A stretch of DNA of 64,000 bases, taken from positions 7,282,049-7,346,048 of the forward strand of contig OX439007.1 in NCBI GenBank assembly GCA_949316495.1, in the 5' to 3' direction. Position numbers and translations under genes: made by a program. This document shows positions 48,541 to 62,800 of this stretch, in pieces (position 1 is the first letter of the stretch; each line of letters begins with the position of its first letter). This stretch comes from Amphiduros pacificus. Lineage: Eukaryota > Annelida > Polychaeta > Phyllodocida > Hesionidae. The notes under the pieces were generated by a model. The model did not search any database and had not been told where the DNA came from. It saw nothing but the letters and a program-made list of their open reading frames with translations.

Positions 48541-50443
48541 AGGCGTTTTCACAGCTCTCTCTCACACATGACATGTTTATTCGCATAGTTCATTGAATCC
48601 ATAAGGTTTTTTCTTGCAAGCAGACTTATTGGCTTAATACCTTTGCCATGTCTGTTCTGTTGCAGGCAAAGCAACATCGCCCCCTTGTTATGTATGTTGC
48701 AATTTGAGCTTCTAGGTCGTGCCATATGAAATCTACTGAAAGAGTCTACATGTACCTTCATTTTGTCCACTGTAAATTTATGTACTTCTCTGCACGTTAT
48801 GTTATGTACCAAAGAGTTTCAGCAATATTGCATGATAAACCTATTAAAAATATTCTCTATAAATTTCTTCTTCAAATAGACTTTAATAATCAAATATAAT
48901 ATTAATGACTTTCTACATTGATTTAATTATTTTTAAATTGAAATCTGATGAGGTTAAATCTCAGAATATTCCCTGATATCCGGTTTTGTTTTTCGCCCCA
49001 GAAAAGTAATATCAGTAGTGACAAATCTGCAACACGATGAAATCGACTTATCATGAATAAAACCTAATTTAGGCTATGAGTTCTATAAATCAATCAACGT
49101 TCCATATTTTGCTGATAAGCTCTTCAGAATTGGAGATTTAAAAAGATGAGATTTTGAACACATTTGATGCATATATGGAGTGCTTCAAAGATGTCTCTTC
49201 GGAATAATATCTTTTGTGTCTGGTCATCTGATCTAATTGAAATTAGGAGACTAATTAAAATGTGAGATTTTGAGTTAACATTTCGTGTTAGGTAATTTAA
49301 GGCAGTCTTCGATCCACTTACAGCCAGACATTTTGTTACAGTTTTTATATTTTTGGTTAAAATTGATAGATTATTTATCTCCTAATAGGCGTATTTCAAA
49401 TGTTCGTTACGCATTCAATAATCATCCAATTTTATTTCAAAATTACCCCCAAATTTGTGTCCTTCAAGAATCGTATGACATATTTTCAGCATAGACCAAA
49501 GGCCTAAGAGTTGTGCCTTTCAATTATTGTTTCAAATATATGTGAACATTTCCTTGAAATGCACGCACATTGCTTACTAGATCACAATTTCAAGAATTTA
49601 GCCATCTTTGCAGGACAAAAACTGCACAGATAAATAAATAAATAAATAAAAAAATATGATTCATGATTTAAAATAATGTCAACAGATTTCTTTTGATCAA
49701 ATTTTTTATGTAATCTAAAATCTGGAAAATCGTTTGTACATATCCATTGGTACATATTATTAGTTATTTTAATATCGGTATTGTAGTGATAAACAATGCT
49801 GATGTTTTCTGACCAAATATCAATATATATTGGATTCTAGTGAACAGTTCGAAGTGAAATATATTGCAAATATGAAACACAATTAGCTCAATGGGGCTAA
49901 ATCCACAGATTGCTTTTTTAATGAAATGATAATGTAATCATAAAGAAATTGAGACGCGCCTGAGAGATTTTATAAGGCGCCCCCTAGCGATATCTGTGGT
50001 CTACCACTGCTGCCACCGCAGCAATAAAGGTCATAGGTCATATTGGCGAGAACTCACTGCAGAGATACATTAATGCTCAGACAATAAATGTTTATGATGA
50101 CAAATAAGGACATAGGTCTGTTGGTTGAGCATCACTAAAACTGTCTGCTCATTCCTTCATTAATTATAATCAGTAACACTAGCTAGTGGATCCATTGTAA
50201 AAGGTATCAAATCCCCATTAGTGCCTCTGTGAAGGATAAACACGCCGGGATCATGGCATTGTAATTATAGAACCTTATTTGAGAGACATTATATGGGATA
50301 TAAAGAACTGATACTACCATTACAACTGATGTGTCTCAAAGAAAATGCTGCCTTAAGATAATTTCCAAAAAGTATGACTTTTTTATATATGTATCATAAT
50401 AAATATAACATGAGTTATTTATCATTCACATTTTCAATATTTT

Positions 50444-50482
<39 letters not shown>

Positions 50483-51450
50483 AAAAAGCCAGAAACAATC
50501 ATTGATTACCTTCTATCTGCAGACACTCCTGTTTCCCGCTTCTCTCCGCAGATACTATTTAGACGAGTGTAACCTCATTTATATATGTGGAATAGAGAAC
50601 AAACAAGCCATAAAATAAGCCGATATGACCTCATAAGCACTGATGGCGGATGGACTGTCTTATAATGAGACACGGGAATTTGCTCAGGTTGGTGTTCCTT
50701 ATCATTTCGAGGAATACCAACTGCAGGACATCTGAGGTACCCCAGACTTATTTGTAGAAAAGTCACGTGGAGAGAGATTTTGAAACGAGACTATTTTGTC
50801 ACGAGCTCAGTGTCCTTCCGCGAAGGCATACAACAGCCATCCGAAAATCAGGGCTAACTGAACTAGATGAAAAGAATATATAAATAATTCATGGGTGGCA
50901 TGAATTAAGAATGCAGCATTTCTCTCATTTTACCGCGGTTGATATTTGAGGGATCAAACTTTTCCCCGGGCCGTTTATACTGCCTTTTTTCAAGGTGCCA
51001 AATTGCCCCTTTTCTGTGTCTTACAATTCACTGGCCTGTGCGTATGAATATGTAGCTCAAACACGTACGTTAACATACACTTGCGGGACAAATGTATTGT
51101 CATGCTGATATTGCATCCTGTAAAACAGTTCAGATCCAATAATGATAACAATTTACAACTGTAATTTTGTATTTGGGAAAGGTCAGGAAGAGGACTGTTA
51201 CATGTTGTATATGTTGTTGAGATGTATAAGGTGTATGGGATTGTGTGCTAGTGAAGCATGCATCACACCTCTGGCATCACTCCCTGTGGTCCAGTTGGGT
51301 CGCTCCAGCCGGAACTCATTTCTCTGACACCATAGCAACCTTTAACATAAAGGAATATGTAAGCTAACGAGCCTTCTGGAGAACCAGATGTGCTAGTCCA
51401 AGATTTTAAACAAAACGCTTCCGCGACTATTTACTCCTGTTTAAACATTT
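48541..51450. other. Intergenic, simple repeats only
   Basis: (AATA)n at ~49627-49650 and (AT)n at ~50448-50479. No gene recognised. Confidence 0.5.
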
Positions 51451-51965
51451 GCAAACTCATGTGTACTCTCTAATCTTTATAACCCTTCTAATCCTCATTA
51501 TAACTATCATGAATACTCTCCAACCGTGTTTAACAATTGTAAATGATTATGTGTACTCTCAAATCTGTAAATATCGTAATAACCAAGTACTCTCCAATCG
51601 TTTTAAACAATTATAATTGATTATGTGTACTCTCTAATCCATTTATATTAATGCATCAGATCCTATGTATTCTCTAATCCTTAGCGTCACCATTCCCATT
51701 TCCCTTGTAACACCATCACATATTTCGTATATGTATATTGCTTAACCCATTTACATAATTATCTAGGTAATTACTTTAACAAATGGATCTGTTGAATCTT
51801 TTTTCTGTTTATTAACTTGTCAAATCGCGAGGTAAACAAATTAGGAACCACTCATACATGGCCATAACATAATTATCTTGGCCATTACACTTTTTCTCTT
51901 TTTTCTATTTGTAAACTTGTCAAATCCTGATGTAAACAAATTAAAACCTACTTATTAATAAACAA
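51451..51965. repeat. Degenerate tandem repeats
   Basis: First, about four decayed units around gtgtactctctaatc at 51461-51690. Then a ~114-bp unit twice: 51753-51866 and 51867-51965, sharing acataattatct, aacttgtcaaatc and gtaaacaaatta. Confidence 0.65.
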
Positions 51966-52200
51966 TGTAGTGTGCATGCAGCTTTCTATTTTTCATGCGG
52001 TTGGCATTAACAGAAAGGCTTAGAAGACATCACAATTGCTTTGTGAGATATGAAGATAAAACTTTATCGATGTCCTACAATACTATCATATCATATTTTT
52101 TATTAATTGTCCAGATTCACGGCATTTTACTGACTGCTTTGAGAGTAGATTAAACTCATGATCATGACATGGTGAGACATGCCCATGGCACAGTTTACCA
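51966..52200. other. Intergenic, no recognised feature
   Basis: Nothing identifiable. Confidence 0.5.
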
Positions 52201-53249
52201 TACTTTAACCCATGAGACATGCTTTAACCCATGAGACATGCTTTAACCCGTGAGACATGCTTTAACCCATGAGACATGCTTTAACCCATGAGAAATGCTT
52301 TAACCCATGAGACATGCTTTAACCCATGAGACATGCTTTAACCCATGATACATGCTTTAACCCATGATACATGCTATAACCCATGAGACATGCTTTAACC
52401 CATGAGAAATGCTTTAACCCATGAGACATGCTTTAACCCATGAGACATGCTTTAACCCATGAGACATGCTTTAACCCGTGAGACATGCTTTAACCCATGA
52501 GACATGCTTTAACCCATGAGAAATGCTTTAACCCATGAGACATGCTTTAACCCATGAGACATGCTTTAACCCATGATACATGCTTTAACCCATGATACAT
52601 GCTATAACCCATGAGACATGCTTTAACCCATGAGACATGCTTTAACCCATGAGACATGCTTTAACCCATGAGACATGCTTTAACCCATGAGACATGCTTT
52701 AACCCGTGAGACATGCTTTAACCCATGAGACATGCTTTAACCCATGAGACATGCTTTAACCCATGAGACATGCTTTAACCCGTGAGACATGCTTTAACCC
52801 GTGAGACATGCTTTAACCCATGAGACATGCTTTAACCCATGAGAAATGCTTTAACCCATGAGACATGCTTTAACCCATGAGACATGCTTTAACCCATGAG
52901 ACATGCTTTAACCCGTGAGACATGCTTTAACCCATGAGACATGCTTTAACCCATGAGAAATGCTTTAACCCATGAGACATGCTTTAACCCATGAGACATG
53001 CTTTAACCCATGAAACATGCTTTAACCCATGATACATGCTATAACCCATGAGACATGCTTTAACCCATGAGACATGCTTTAACCCATGAGACATGTTTTA
53101 ACCCATGAGACATGCTTTAACCCATGAGACATGTTTTAACCCATGAGACATGCTTTAACCCATGAGACATACTTTGACCCATGAGACATGCTTTAACCCA
53201 TGAGACATGCTTTAATCCATGAGACATACTTTAACCCATGAGACATGGT
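52201..53249. repeat. 20-bp minisatellite, ~52 units
   Basis: The unit is taacccatgagacatgcttt. Variant units (cccgtgag, gagaaatg, gatacatg, gctataac) recur in the same order in several blocks of ~220-400 bp, so expansion was by multi-unit duplication. The right end is more diverged. Confidence 0.97.
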
Positions 53250-56200
53250 TTCTACTTGAGAGCTGCATCGACTCACATCTCTGCTCCCAGCCACCAACCT
53301 GTCTAATGTCAATATGTGCTCGGTCAGCATATAGCATGGTCAATATATGCATTGTCAGGACATTTTTAATTAATCAAAACACAGGCCAAAGAAGTGTGCT
53401 GAGCGTTGCTGTTTTGTTGTTTGAACAATTAATATTGTAGAAATCACAAACTGAAGCTAAACCTAGATAGGTTAAGAGATAAGAGACACTGAATGTTCCA
53501 GGTGGCAATGGATATCAGAAACAATTCATTATTTGCCATTGCAATTTTATAAAAATCATATAAAGTTTTAAAATTTGAGCCCCATGAAAATAGATTGACG
53601 TGATTTCCCGACAATACTGCGCCTCATATACAAATAGCTAAGATATCCAGTAGCATCAGAGGAGGAGATTTGACAAACAGACAGAATGACAGAATCTCCC
53701 CCTCTCACTGCATAAGCAATGCTAACAAAGTCAGCATAGCTAAAAGAGGCTTTTCGGTATTGGCTTCTATTACCCTCACTCACAGGCTGTTTTCATTGCA
53801 CTGAAATATGTGTTGGTTCAAACTAAAAACAATGAACAAAATCAAGCAGAACGATAATGATAGATATGGTAATAGTCTTATCATAATGCAGTGTTATGGA
53901 AATACTGTTTGGCAACCGTGAATCAGATTTGCATTGTTATTGCCTTTTCACAAAGTGATAGTGAATAGTTATCTGTGTACATATGGTTGCCAACCCCTGT
54001 CCATTATAAAATGCCTTCTCTCCTTGCAGTTACAATGATATCGATAATACAACGCGATATCCCAAAATTGTGTTCATTGATTTGTGAATAGTGAGAAAAA
54101 AATATTTCTGAATGAATAACACCTAACTTGGGTGTTGAACACGATCACTAGAATCAAGGAAAGTCCATATATTCATTATCCAATAATATACTACCATAGA
54201 ATAATATCATATTAATACCACTCATATTTTTTTCCAGTGGGGGCATTATGCATATATTACGTGGCTTAATAAAAGGTTTTGTCTTCAGCATATGACATTT
54301 TGGTGATCGATACTTAGTGTTTGATATCATTTTCTCAAAGGGAAGTGATATTCTCTCGTCAGAGGCTTCCCCACAAACGGATCCATAAGCCCCATGAGAC
54401 AATGTTACTCAGCATTTCTAAGTATATAGAATCCTGTTAGTCCATATTCTATTGCAAACATTTGCCTTGTTTGCTGTGCCATCACATAAGGCCATATTCA
54501 AAGATATCTGAATGCACAACAACATAAAAACCTTTGTGTTATTTCCATTCACTAGTACAATGGCAACTTTTATAATCACATCCCTATAAATGCTATTTTG
54601 ATATCCTACGTACTGTTATCAAAGCATTTTCATATGTCTTCTTATACATCAGACCTTATGATTTGCTGAATGATGTCATTTTCATTATAGTACTGACATA
54701 TTAAACATGTTTATCTTATCAAATGGTGACCTTACATTACATAACAAAAAAAATTTAAAATAATAAATATACAAGTAAAATGCCGAATAATAAGTTGTTA
54801 AATAATTAATTCCTTCATTCTTAGACAGTACTTAACTTTTTATCTCTAGAAATAATATTCAAAGGTAAAACCCAATATACTAACTTGTTTCCAAAACCCT
54901 TAACAGGTTAAAACTGATGGGCTTATTGACGTGCACAAAAATAGCCACTCCCAACAAGGTTTGGTTGGTAACCGTTTTAGTATCTTTCCAACCCCTCAAC
55001 TGTTCAGCTAGACCTCAGGTCAGTAATGTGTAGTCTTTCACAAAACAACTCATATATCTGCTACATGTCACTATCAGATATTAAAATCAATTTAATTATA
55101 TTCTAAGTGTAAGATATATCATTGCCTATTTAACTTCATAGTGCATTTCTGAAATATCATTGTTAATTTCTTTCTAGAAATTTAATTTTTTATCTTCATA
55201 AACATTATTCTCTTGTCATAGCCTAAAATACTAAAAATACTAAAAAAAGAACGAAGCGTTTGGCAATCAGTTAAATGATAAACTGGACAAGGCGTAAAGC
55301 ATTTAAGTAGTAAGATCCCATTTCTGAATCAGCTGTTGGTTCAAAGCTGTGGTTCCGTAATACTCACAGAGATAGTCCATGAGACTGTCTCAAGCGCTGT
55401 GTTTTCATAGTTTTCTTTGTGATGGAACTTTCTTATGATGCAAGCTCTACAGAGGCCACAGATCTGTTTGATGGTGTCTGAGTAGTGTGCCTAACAGCAG
55501 AGAAATGTTCCTTTTTGTCTCACATCATTTACTATCAGATTAAGGCCGGGCGTCCAGACAAACCTTATTTCATCGTATTACATTTGTGCTGCTTTTTCAT
55601 GGCCAAGTAGACAGAATAAAACTATTGTAAAGGAATGTCTATTTTGTAATTTTCTCACACTTTTTCTACACTACCAGATTAATATCCACAACACCAGTAC
55701 TACCCATATATCATAAAACCCAACTGTTCTTGATTGGAAGGGAAATTTGCCATCATATGAAGGGAAAATTCTCTGATTTCCGGAAACAATAACATCAAGT
55801 CCATTTTCTGAAAGAAATCACAGAAATCACTGATAATCCTTTCCTGTCTGTGGTGCTTTATTGGCGCGGAAATGACTCTTAAAAAACAAGTAAAAATAAC
55901 TGCCATTTCCATGTAAAAATCTGTTTCTGAAAAGAAAATACCTAGTATAAAAGCGCAGCATATGATTTTGTCACATCAACATTAAATACTACTTGCTCGA
56001 ATTACAAAGTTATAAACACAAAGAATACAGTAGTTGGATAGAACAATAGAAAGTACGAAAATAGAAAGTATGACTGGCAAGTTAATGGAATCTTCAAGCA
56101 AATACCAGTCGGCTATAGAATACCAGTTCCACCACTAAAGGTCCAAAATGAATATAAACTGGAATTCCTTTCATTCCTTTGGAAAAAAGAACAAATAACC

Positions 56201-56381
56201 ACTCCTCGAATGAGAATAATGAATACATGTCCCAAAATCTGACATAAAAGATGTTCAGTAAATTAACGTTTTACATTTACGCCCCAAAAGATTGTTCTCT
56301 CTACCCATGGAAAATGGAACATACGCCACTAGCCTCAAAGTTGTGCTGACCATTGCATATTTGTAAAATTTGTGAACATTC
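53250..56381. other. Intergenic, no recognised feature
   Basis: AT-rich unique-looking sequence on both strands, no gene or named repeat seen. Confidence 0.5.
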
Positions 56382-56391
56382 CATTAAAATG

Positions 56392-56575
56392 AACCGGCCC
56401 CACTAGCAGAGTTGGTAGTGTGTAGGATCTGTGCCTTTAATGGTTATATAAGTGGAGGACCGGAGGTGGTGGGTTCAACTCCCACTGCCGGCAGTGTTAC
56501 TTTCACACTGGTTAAAAGGCTCGAAAGTCTCCCTGATATGGCCATAGTTGCTGAAAGGGTCGTAAAACACCATTT
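56392..56575 (+). mobile_element. tRNA-derived SINE, third family
   Basis: The tRNA-like head has A box ctagcagagttggtagtg and B box gggttcaactccc, with an enlarged middle. It is followed by a short tail with tgatatggccatagttgctg and gtcgtaaaacaccattt. Likely target-site duplication cattaaaatg (56382-56391) and catcaaaatg (56576-56585), one mismatch. Not a functional tRNA: the acceptor ends and spacing are wrong. Confidence 0.75.
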
Positions 56576-56697
56576 CATCAAAATGCCAGCAAATCGCTTC
56601 TAAAAATAAAATGTTTAATATATTCTCAGCTTTGCTGGTCCGAATATTTAGATCAGTAGAATGAGGCATTAGATGTTCAAGCGTGGGAGATTGAACA

Positions 56698-56806
56698 GTT
56701 GAAAAGGGCGGAGGCGCGAATGCACTCACACGAATTGAGTTACGGTCGAAATCATTTGTGATAACGGTAGGCCAGCTGAGAAAGCATAAAAACATGGTGG
56801 CTGTAA
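56698..56806. mobile_element. Dispersed repeat copy without the minisatellite
   Basis: Matches the two halves of 8488-8750 (gttgaaaaggg, gaggcgc, tcacacg, gttacggtcgaaatcat, aaagcataaaaacatgg, ctgtaa). It holds one degenerate equivalent of the 20-bp unit that is amplified at 8.5 kb. Confidence 0.65.
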
Positions 56807-57069
56807 GTTCTCAACATCTCTAAATGGATTTGCAACTTTTACAGGTTGGCTCCACCAATCACAATTGACCCTATCAACCTGTGAAAGTGATCCAAAGACA
56901 TCACATTGTTCCCTAAGGCAAAAATTCCAAAAAACTTGACCAAGCCAAGTTGGATTTGGTGTTTTATCATCATGACCTTATTTTTTATTCATGTATTCTG
57001 ACATTAAATTAGTCACTTAGTTGTGTCTGAGATACATTATTGTCATTAAACCGTCAAGAGTGATACTTC
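56807..57069. other. Intergenic, no recognised feature
   Basis: Nothing identifiable. Confidence 0.5.
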
Positions 57070-59063
57070 ATTGATGGTGGGAAAACCTCTGTTAAAGGCG
57101 TCACAATGTAATCACTGTCCATTAGTTGGTGGGAAAACCTGTGTCAGAGGCGTCACAATGTAATCACTGTCCATTAGTTGGTGGGATAACCTGTGTCAGA
57201 GGCGTCACAATGTAATCACTGTCCATTAGTTGGTGGGTTGACCTGTGTCAGAGGCGTCATAATGTAATCAGTGTCCATTAGTTGGTGGGATAACCTGTGT
57301 CAGAGGCGTCACAATGTAATCAGTGTCCATTAGTTGGTGGGATAACCTGTGTCAAAGGCGTCACAATTTAATCACTGTCCATTAGTTGGTGGGATAACCT
57401 GTGTCAGAGGCGTCACAATGTAATCACTGTCCATTAGTTGGTGGGTTGACCTGTGTCAGAGGCGTCACAATGTAATCAGTGTCCATTAGTTGGTGGGATA
57501 ACCTGTGTCAAAGGCGTCACAATATAACCACTGTCCATTAGTTAGTGGGATAACCTGTGTCAGAGGCGTCACAATGTAATCACTGTCCATTAGTTGGTGG
57601 GTTAACCTGTGTCAGAGGCGTCACAATGTAATCAATGTCCATTAGTTGGTGGGATAACCTGTGTCAGAGGCGACACAATGTAACCACTGTCCATTAGTTG
57701 GTGGGATAACCTGTGTTAAAGGCGTCACAATGTAATCACTGTCCATTAGTTGGTGGGATAACCTGTGTCAGAGGCGTCACAATATAACCACTGTCCATTA
57801 GTTGGTGGGATAACCTGTGTCTGAGGCGTCACAATGTAATCACTGTCCATTAGTTGGTGGGATAACCTGTGTCAGAGGCGTCACAATGTAATCACTGTCC
57901 ATTAGTTGGTGGGTTAACCTGTGTCAGAGGCGTCACAATGTAATCAGTGTCCATTAGTTGGTGGGATAACCTGTGTCAGAGGCGTCACAATGTAATCACT
58001 GTCCATTAGTTGGTGGGATAACCTGTGTCAGAGGCGTCACAATGTAATCACTGTCCATTAGTTGGTGGGATAACATGTGTCAGAGGCGTCACAATGTAAT
58101 CACTGTCCATTAGTTGGTGGGATAACCTGTGTCAGAGGCGTCACAATGTAATCACTGTCCATTAGTTGGTGGGATAACCTGTGTCAAAGGCGTCACAATT
58201 TAATCACTGTCCATTAGTTGGTGGGATAACCTGTGTCAGAGGCATCACAATGTAACCACTGTCCATTAGTTGGTGGGATAACCTGTGTCAGAGGCGTCAC
58301 AATGTAATCACTGTCCATTAGTTGGTGGGATAACCTGTGTCAGAGGCGTCACAATGTAACCACTGTCCATTAGTTGGTGGGATAACCTGTGTTAGAGGTG
58401 TCACAATGTAATCGCTGTCCATTAGTTGGTGGGATAACCTGTGTTAAAGGCGTCACAATGTAATCACTGTCCATTAGTTGGTGGGATAACCTGTGTCAAA
58501 GGCGTCACAATTTAATCACTGTCCATTAGTTAGTGGGATAACCTGTGTCAGAGGCATCACAATGTAACCACTGTCCATTAGTTGGTGGGATAACCTGTGT
58601 CAGAGGCGTCACAATGTAATCACTGTCCATTAGTTGGTGGGATAACCTGTGTCAGAGGCGTCACAATGTAACCACTGTCCATTAGTTGGTGGGATAACCT
58701 GTGTTAGAGGTGTCACAATGTAATCGCTGTCCATTAGTTGGTGGGATAACCTGTGTTAAAGGCGTCACAATGTAATCACTGTCCATTAGTTGGTGGGATA
58801 ACCTGTGTCAAAGGCGTCACAATTTAATCACTGTCCATTAGTTAGTGGGATAACCTGTGTCAGAGGCGTCACAATGTAATCACTGTCCATTAGTTGGTGG
58901 GATAACCTGTGTCAAAGGCATCACAATGTAATCACTGTCCATTAGTTGGTGGGATAACCTGTGTCAGAGGCGTCACAATATAACCACTGTCCATTAGTTG
59001 GTGGGATAATCTGTGTCAAAGGCGTCACAATGTAATCACTGTCCATTAGTTGGTGGGATAACA
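57070..59063. repeat. 52-bp minisatellite, ~38 units
   Basis: The unit starts attagttggtgggataacct and continues gtgtcagaggcg, tcacaatgtaatcactgtcc. Variants (tgttagaggtg, tttaatc, tataacc, ggttgac) recur in repeated blocks: 58221-58550 and ~58533-58850 are nearly the same series of units. Confidence 0.97.
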
Positions 59064-59843
59064 TCAAAACTCACTTTAAATAATGCAATTTAACTAATAA
59101 TGAGTATTATCTTAACTCCTTTGGAATTTTCATTTAATGAATGGATTTTCATCGCCACAATGAGGTCAAATGCCAAATGAGTCTTCAAAACAAAATGTTA
59201 TTGATATGTTAAAATGCTATTTTGATAAGAAGGAAATACATACGTTTATTATGTATACTTGAAATAAGCTTGTACCACACCCCTCAGGTTATACGGGAGG
59301 GTGGCAATGTTATATATCATCTGAGACTAATGTTATGCAACTGTTGAGAGGGAAACGCTCGGTGTTTTTGATAGGACCTACTCAGGACAATGAACATAAG
59401 GGCCATTCTTGCAACATACACGTTACAAGAATTTCTCTTGAAACATTAATATTGAAAAGATCTACCTGTCAGCAGTGTATGACAAAACGGTAAATACATT
59501 TTTATTGCTAAAGGCTTCAAAAATATTTTTAGCTACTAACAATTGCAAATTCTAACAGAAAGTTAATTGTTTTTTTCTTTTGGTGAGTAATAGCAATTTG
59601 GTGTATATTACATGCAGATATTTTCACCTCAAGTTAAATCATATCCCTAAACCAAACAAACCTCAGTACCGTTAACATAAATGAATTAAAAACATTCATC
59701 TTCCTTTAAACGCGCTTGGGGGACTCTTATCACACTAAAAATCCATTAATGTTCTACTAAGCAAATTATATCAATATGCATGTGACTAAGAGAAGATTCT
59801 AATTTCCAGACAGTACAAAGGTGGCATGTACATGGTGTGGGTT
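59064..59843. other. Intergenic, no recognised feature
   Basis: Nothing identifiable between the 52-bp and 91-bp arrays. Confidence 0.5.
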
Positions 59844-62800
59844 GATGATAGCCTAAGCCTCCCCTTATATATCACATTCATTATATGATATCACAATGTA
59901 TGTTATATGGGGCGGTGCATTAAGGCAGCTTGTTTATGATAGCGTAAGCCTCCCCTTATATATCACATTCATTATATGATATCACAATGTATGCTATATG
60001 GGGCCGTGCATTAAGGCAGCTTGTTTATGATAGCCTAAGCCTCCCCTTATATATCACATTCATTATATGATATCACAATGTATGGTATATGGGGCGGTGC
60101 ATTAAGGCAGCTTGTTTATGATAGCTTAAGCCTCCCCTTATATATCACATTCATTATATGATATCACAATGTATGCTATATGGGGCGGTGCTTTAAGGCA
60201 ACTTGTTTATGATAGCTTAAGCCTCCCCTTATATATCACATTCATTATATGATATCACAATGTATGCTATATGGGGCGGTGCATTAAGGCAGATTGTTTA
60301 TGATAGCCTAAACCTCCCCTTATATATCACATTCATTATACGATATCCCAGTGTATGCTATATGGGGCCGTGCATTAAGGCAGCCTGTTAATGATAGCCT
60401 AAACCTCCCCTTATATATCACATTCATTATATGATATCACAATGTATGCTATATGGGGCCGTGCATTAAGGCAGCTTGTTTATGATAGCCTAAACCTTCC
60501 CTTATATATCACATTCATTATATGATATCACAATGTATGCTATATGGGGCGGTGCATTAAGGCAGCTTGTTTATGATAGCTTAAACCTCCCCTTATATAT
60601 CACATTCATTATATGATATCACAATGTATGCTATATGGGGCGGTGCATTAAGGCAGCTTGTTTATGATAGCCTAAACCTCCCCTTATATATCACATTCAT
60701 TATATGATATCACAATGTATGCTATATGGGGCGGTGCATTAAGGCAGCTTGTTTATGATAGCTTAAACCTCCCCTTATATATCACATTCATTATATGATA
60801 TCACAATGTATGCTATATGGGGCGGTGCATTAAGGCAACTTGTTTATGATAGCTTAAGCCTCCCCTTATATATCACATTCATTATACGATATCCCAGTGT
60901 ATGCTATATGGGGCGGTGCATTAAGGCAGCTTGTTTATGATAGCCTAAGCCTCCCCTTATATATCACATTCATTATATGATATCACAATGTATGCTATAT
61001 GGGGCGGTGCATTAAGGCAGATTGTTTATGATAGCCTAAGCCTCCCCTTATATATCACATTCATTATATGATATCACAATGTATGCTATATGGGGCGGTG
61101 CATTAAGGCAACTTGTTTATGATAGCTTAAGCCTCCCCTTATATATCACATTCATTATATGATATCACAATGTATGCTATATGGGACCGTGCATTAAGGC
61201 AGCTTGTTTGTGATAGCTTAAGCCTCCCCTTATATATCACATTCATTATATGATATCACAATGTATGCTATATGCGGCCGTGCATTAAGGCAGCTTGTTT
61301 ATGATAGCTTAAGCCTCCCCTTATATATCACACTCATTATATGATATCACAATGTATGCTATATGGGGCGGTGCATTAAGGCAACTTGTTTATGATAGCT
61401 TAAGCCTCCCCTTATATATCACACTCATTATATGATATCACAATGTATGCTATATGGGGCGGTGCATTAAGGCAGCTTGTTTATGATAGCCTAAGCCTCC
61501 CCTTATATATCACATTCATTATATGATATCACAATGTATGCTATATGGGGCCGTGCATTAAGGCAGCCTGTTAATGATAGCCTAAACCTCCCCTTATATA
61601 TCACATTCATTATATGATATCACAATGTATGTTATATGGGGCGGTGCATTAAGGCAGCTTGTTTATGATAGCCTAAACCTCCCCTTATATATCACATTCA
61701 TTATATGATATCACAATGTATGTTATATGGGGCGGTGCATTAAGGCAGCTTGTTTATGATAGCCTAAACCTCCCCTTATATATCACATTCATTATATGAT
61801 ATCACAATGTATGCTATATGGGGCGGTGCATTAAGGCAGCTTGTTTATGATAGCTTAACCCTCCCCTTATATATCACATTCATTATATGATATCACAATG
61901 TATGCTATATGGGGCCGTGCATTAAGGCAGCCTGTTTATGATAGCCTAAACCTCCCCTTATATATCACATTCATTATATGATATCACAATGTATGTTATA
62001 TGGGGCGGTGCATTAAGGCAACTTGTTTATGATAGCCTAAACCTCCCCTTATATATCACATTCATTATATGATATCACAATGTATGCTATATGGGGCGGT
62101 GCATTAAGGCAGCTTGTTTATGATAGCCTAAGCCTCCCCTTATATATCACATTCATTATATGATATCACAATGTATGCTATATGGGGCGGTGCATTAAGG
62201 CAGCTTGTTTATGATAGCCTAAACCTCCCCTTATATATCACATTCATTATATGATATCACAATGTATGTTATATGGGGCGGTGCATTAAGGCAGCTTGTT
62301 TATGATAGCCTAAACCTCCCCTTATATATCACATTCATTATATGATATCACAATGTTTGCTATATGGGGCGGTGCATTAAGGCAGCCTGTTTATGATAGC
62401 CTAAACCTCCCCTTATATATCACATTCATTATATGATATCACAATGTATGGTATATGGGGCGGTGCATTAAGGCAGCTTGTTTATGATAGCCTAAACCTC
62501 CCCTTATATATCACATTCATTATATGATATCACAATGTATGCTATATGGGGCGGTGCATTAAGGCAACTTGTTTATGATAGCTTAAGCCTCCCCTTATAT
62601 ATCACATTCATTATATGATATCACAATGTATGTTATATGGGGCGGTGCATTAAGGCAGCTTGTTTATGATAGCTTAACCCTCCCCTTATATATCACATTC
62701 ATTATATGATATCACAATGTATGCTATATAGGGCCGTGCATTAAGGCAGCTTGTTTATGATAGCCTAAGCCTCCCCTTATATATCACATTCATTATATGA

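Noticed and set aside
52201-53249. Interstitial telomere repeat (ttaaccc in each unit)
   Set aside because: The 20-bp unit contains only one ttaaccc word; the rest is unrelated to (TTAGGG)n.
56396-56495. Functional tRNA gene on the plus strand
   Set aside because: The B box is good, but the middle is too long and ends do not form an acceptor stem; a SINE tail and likely target-site duplication follow.
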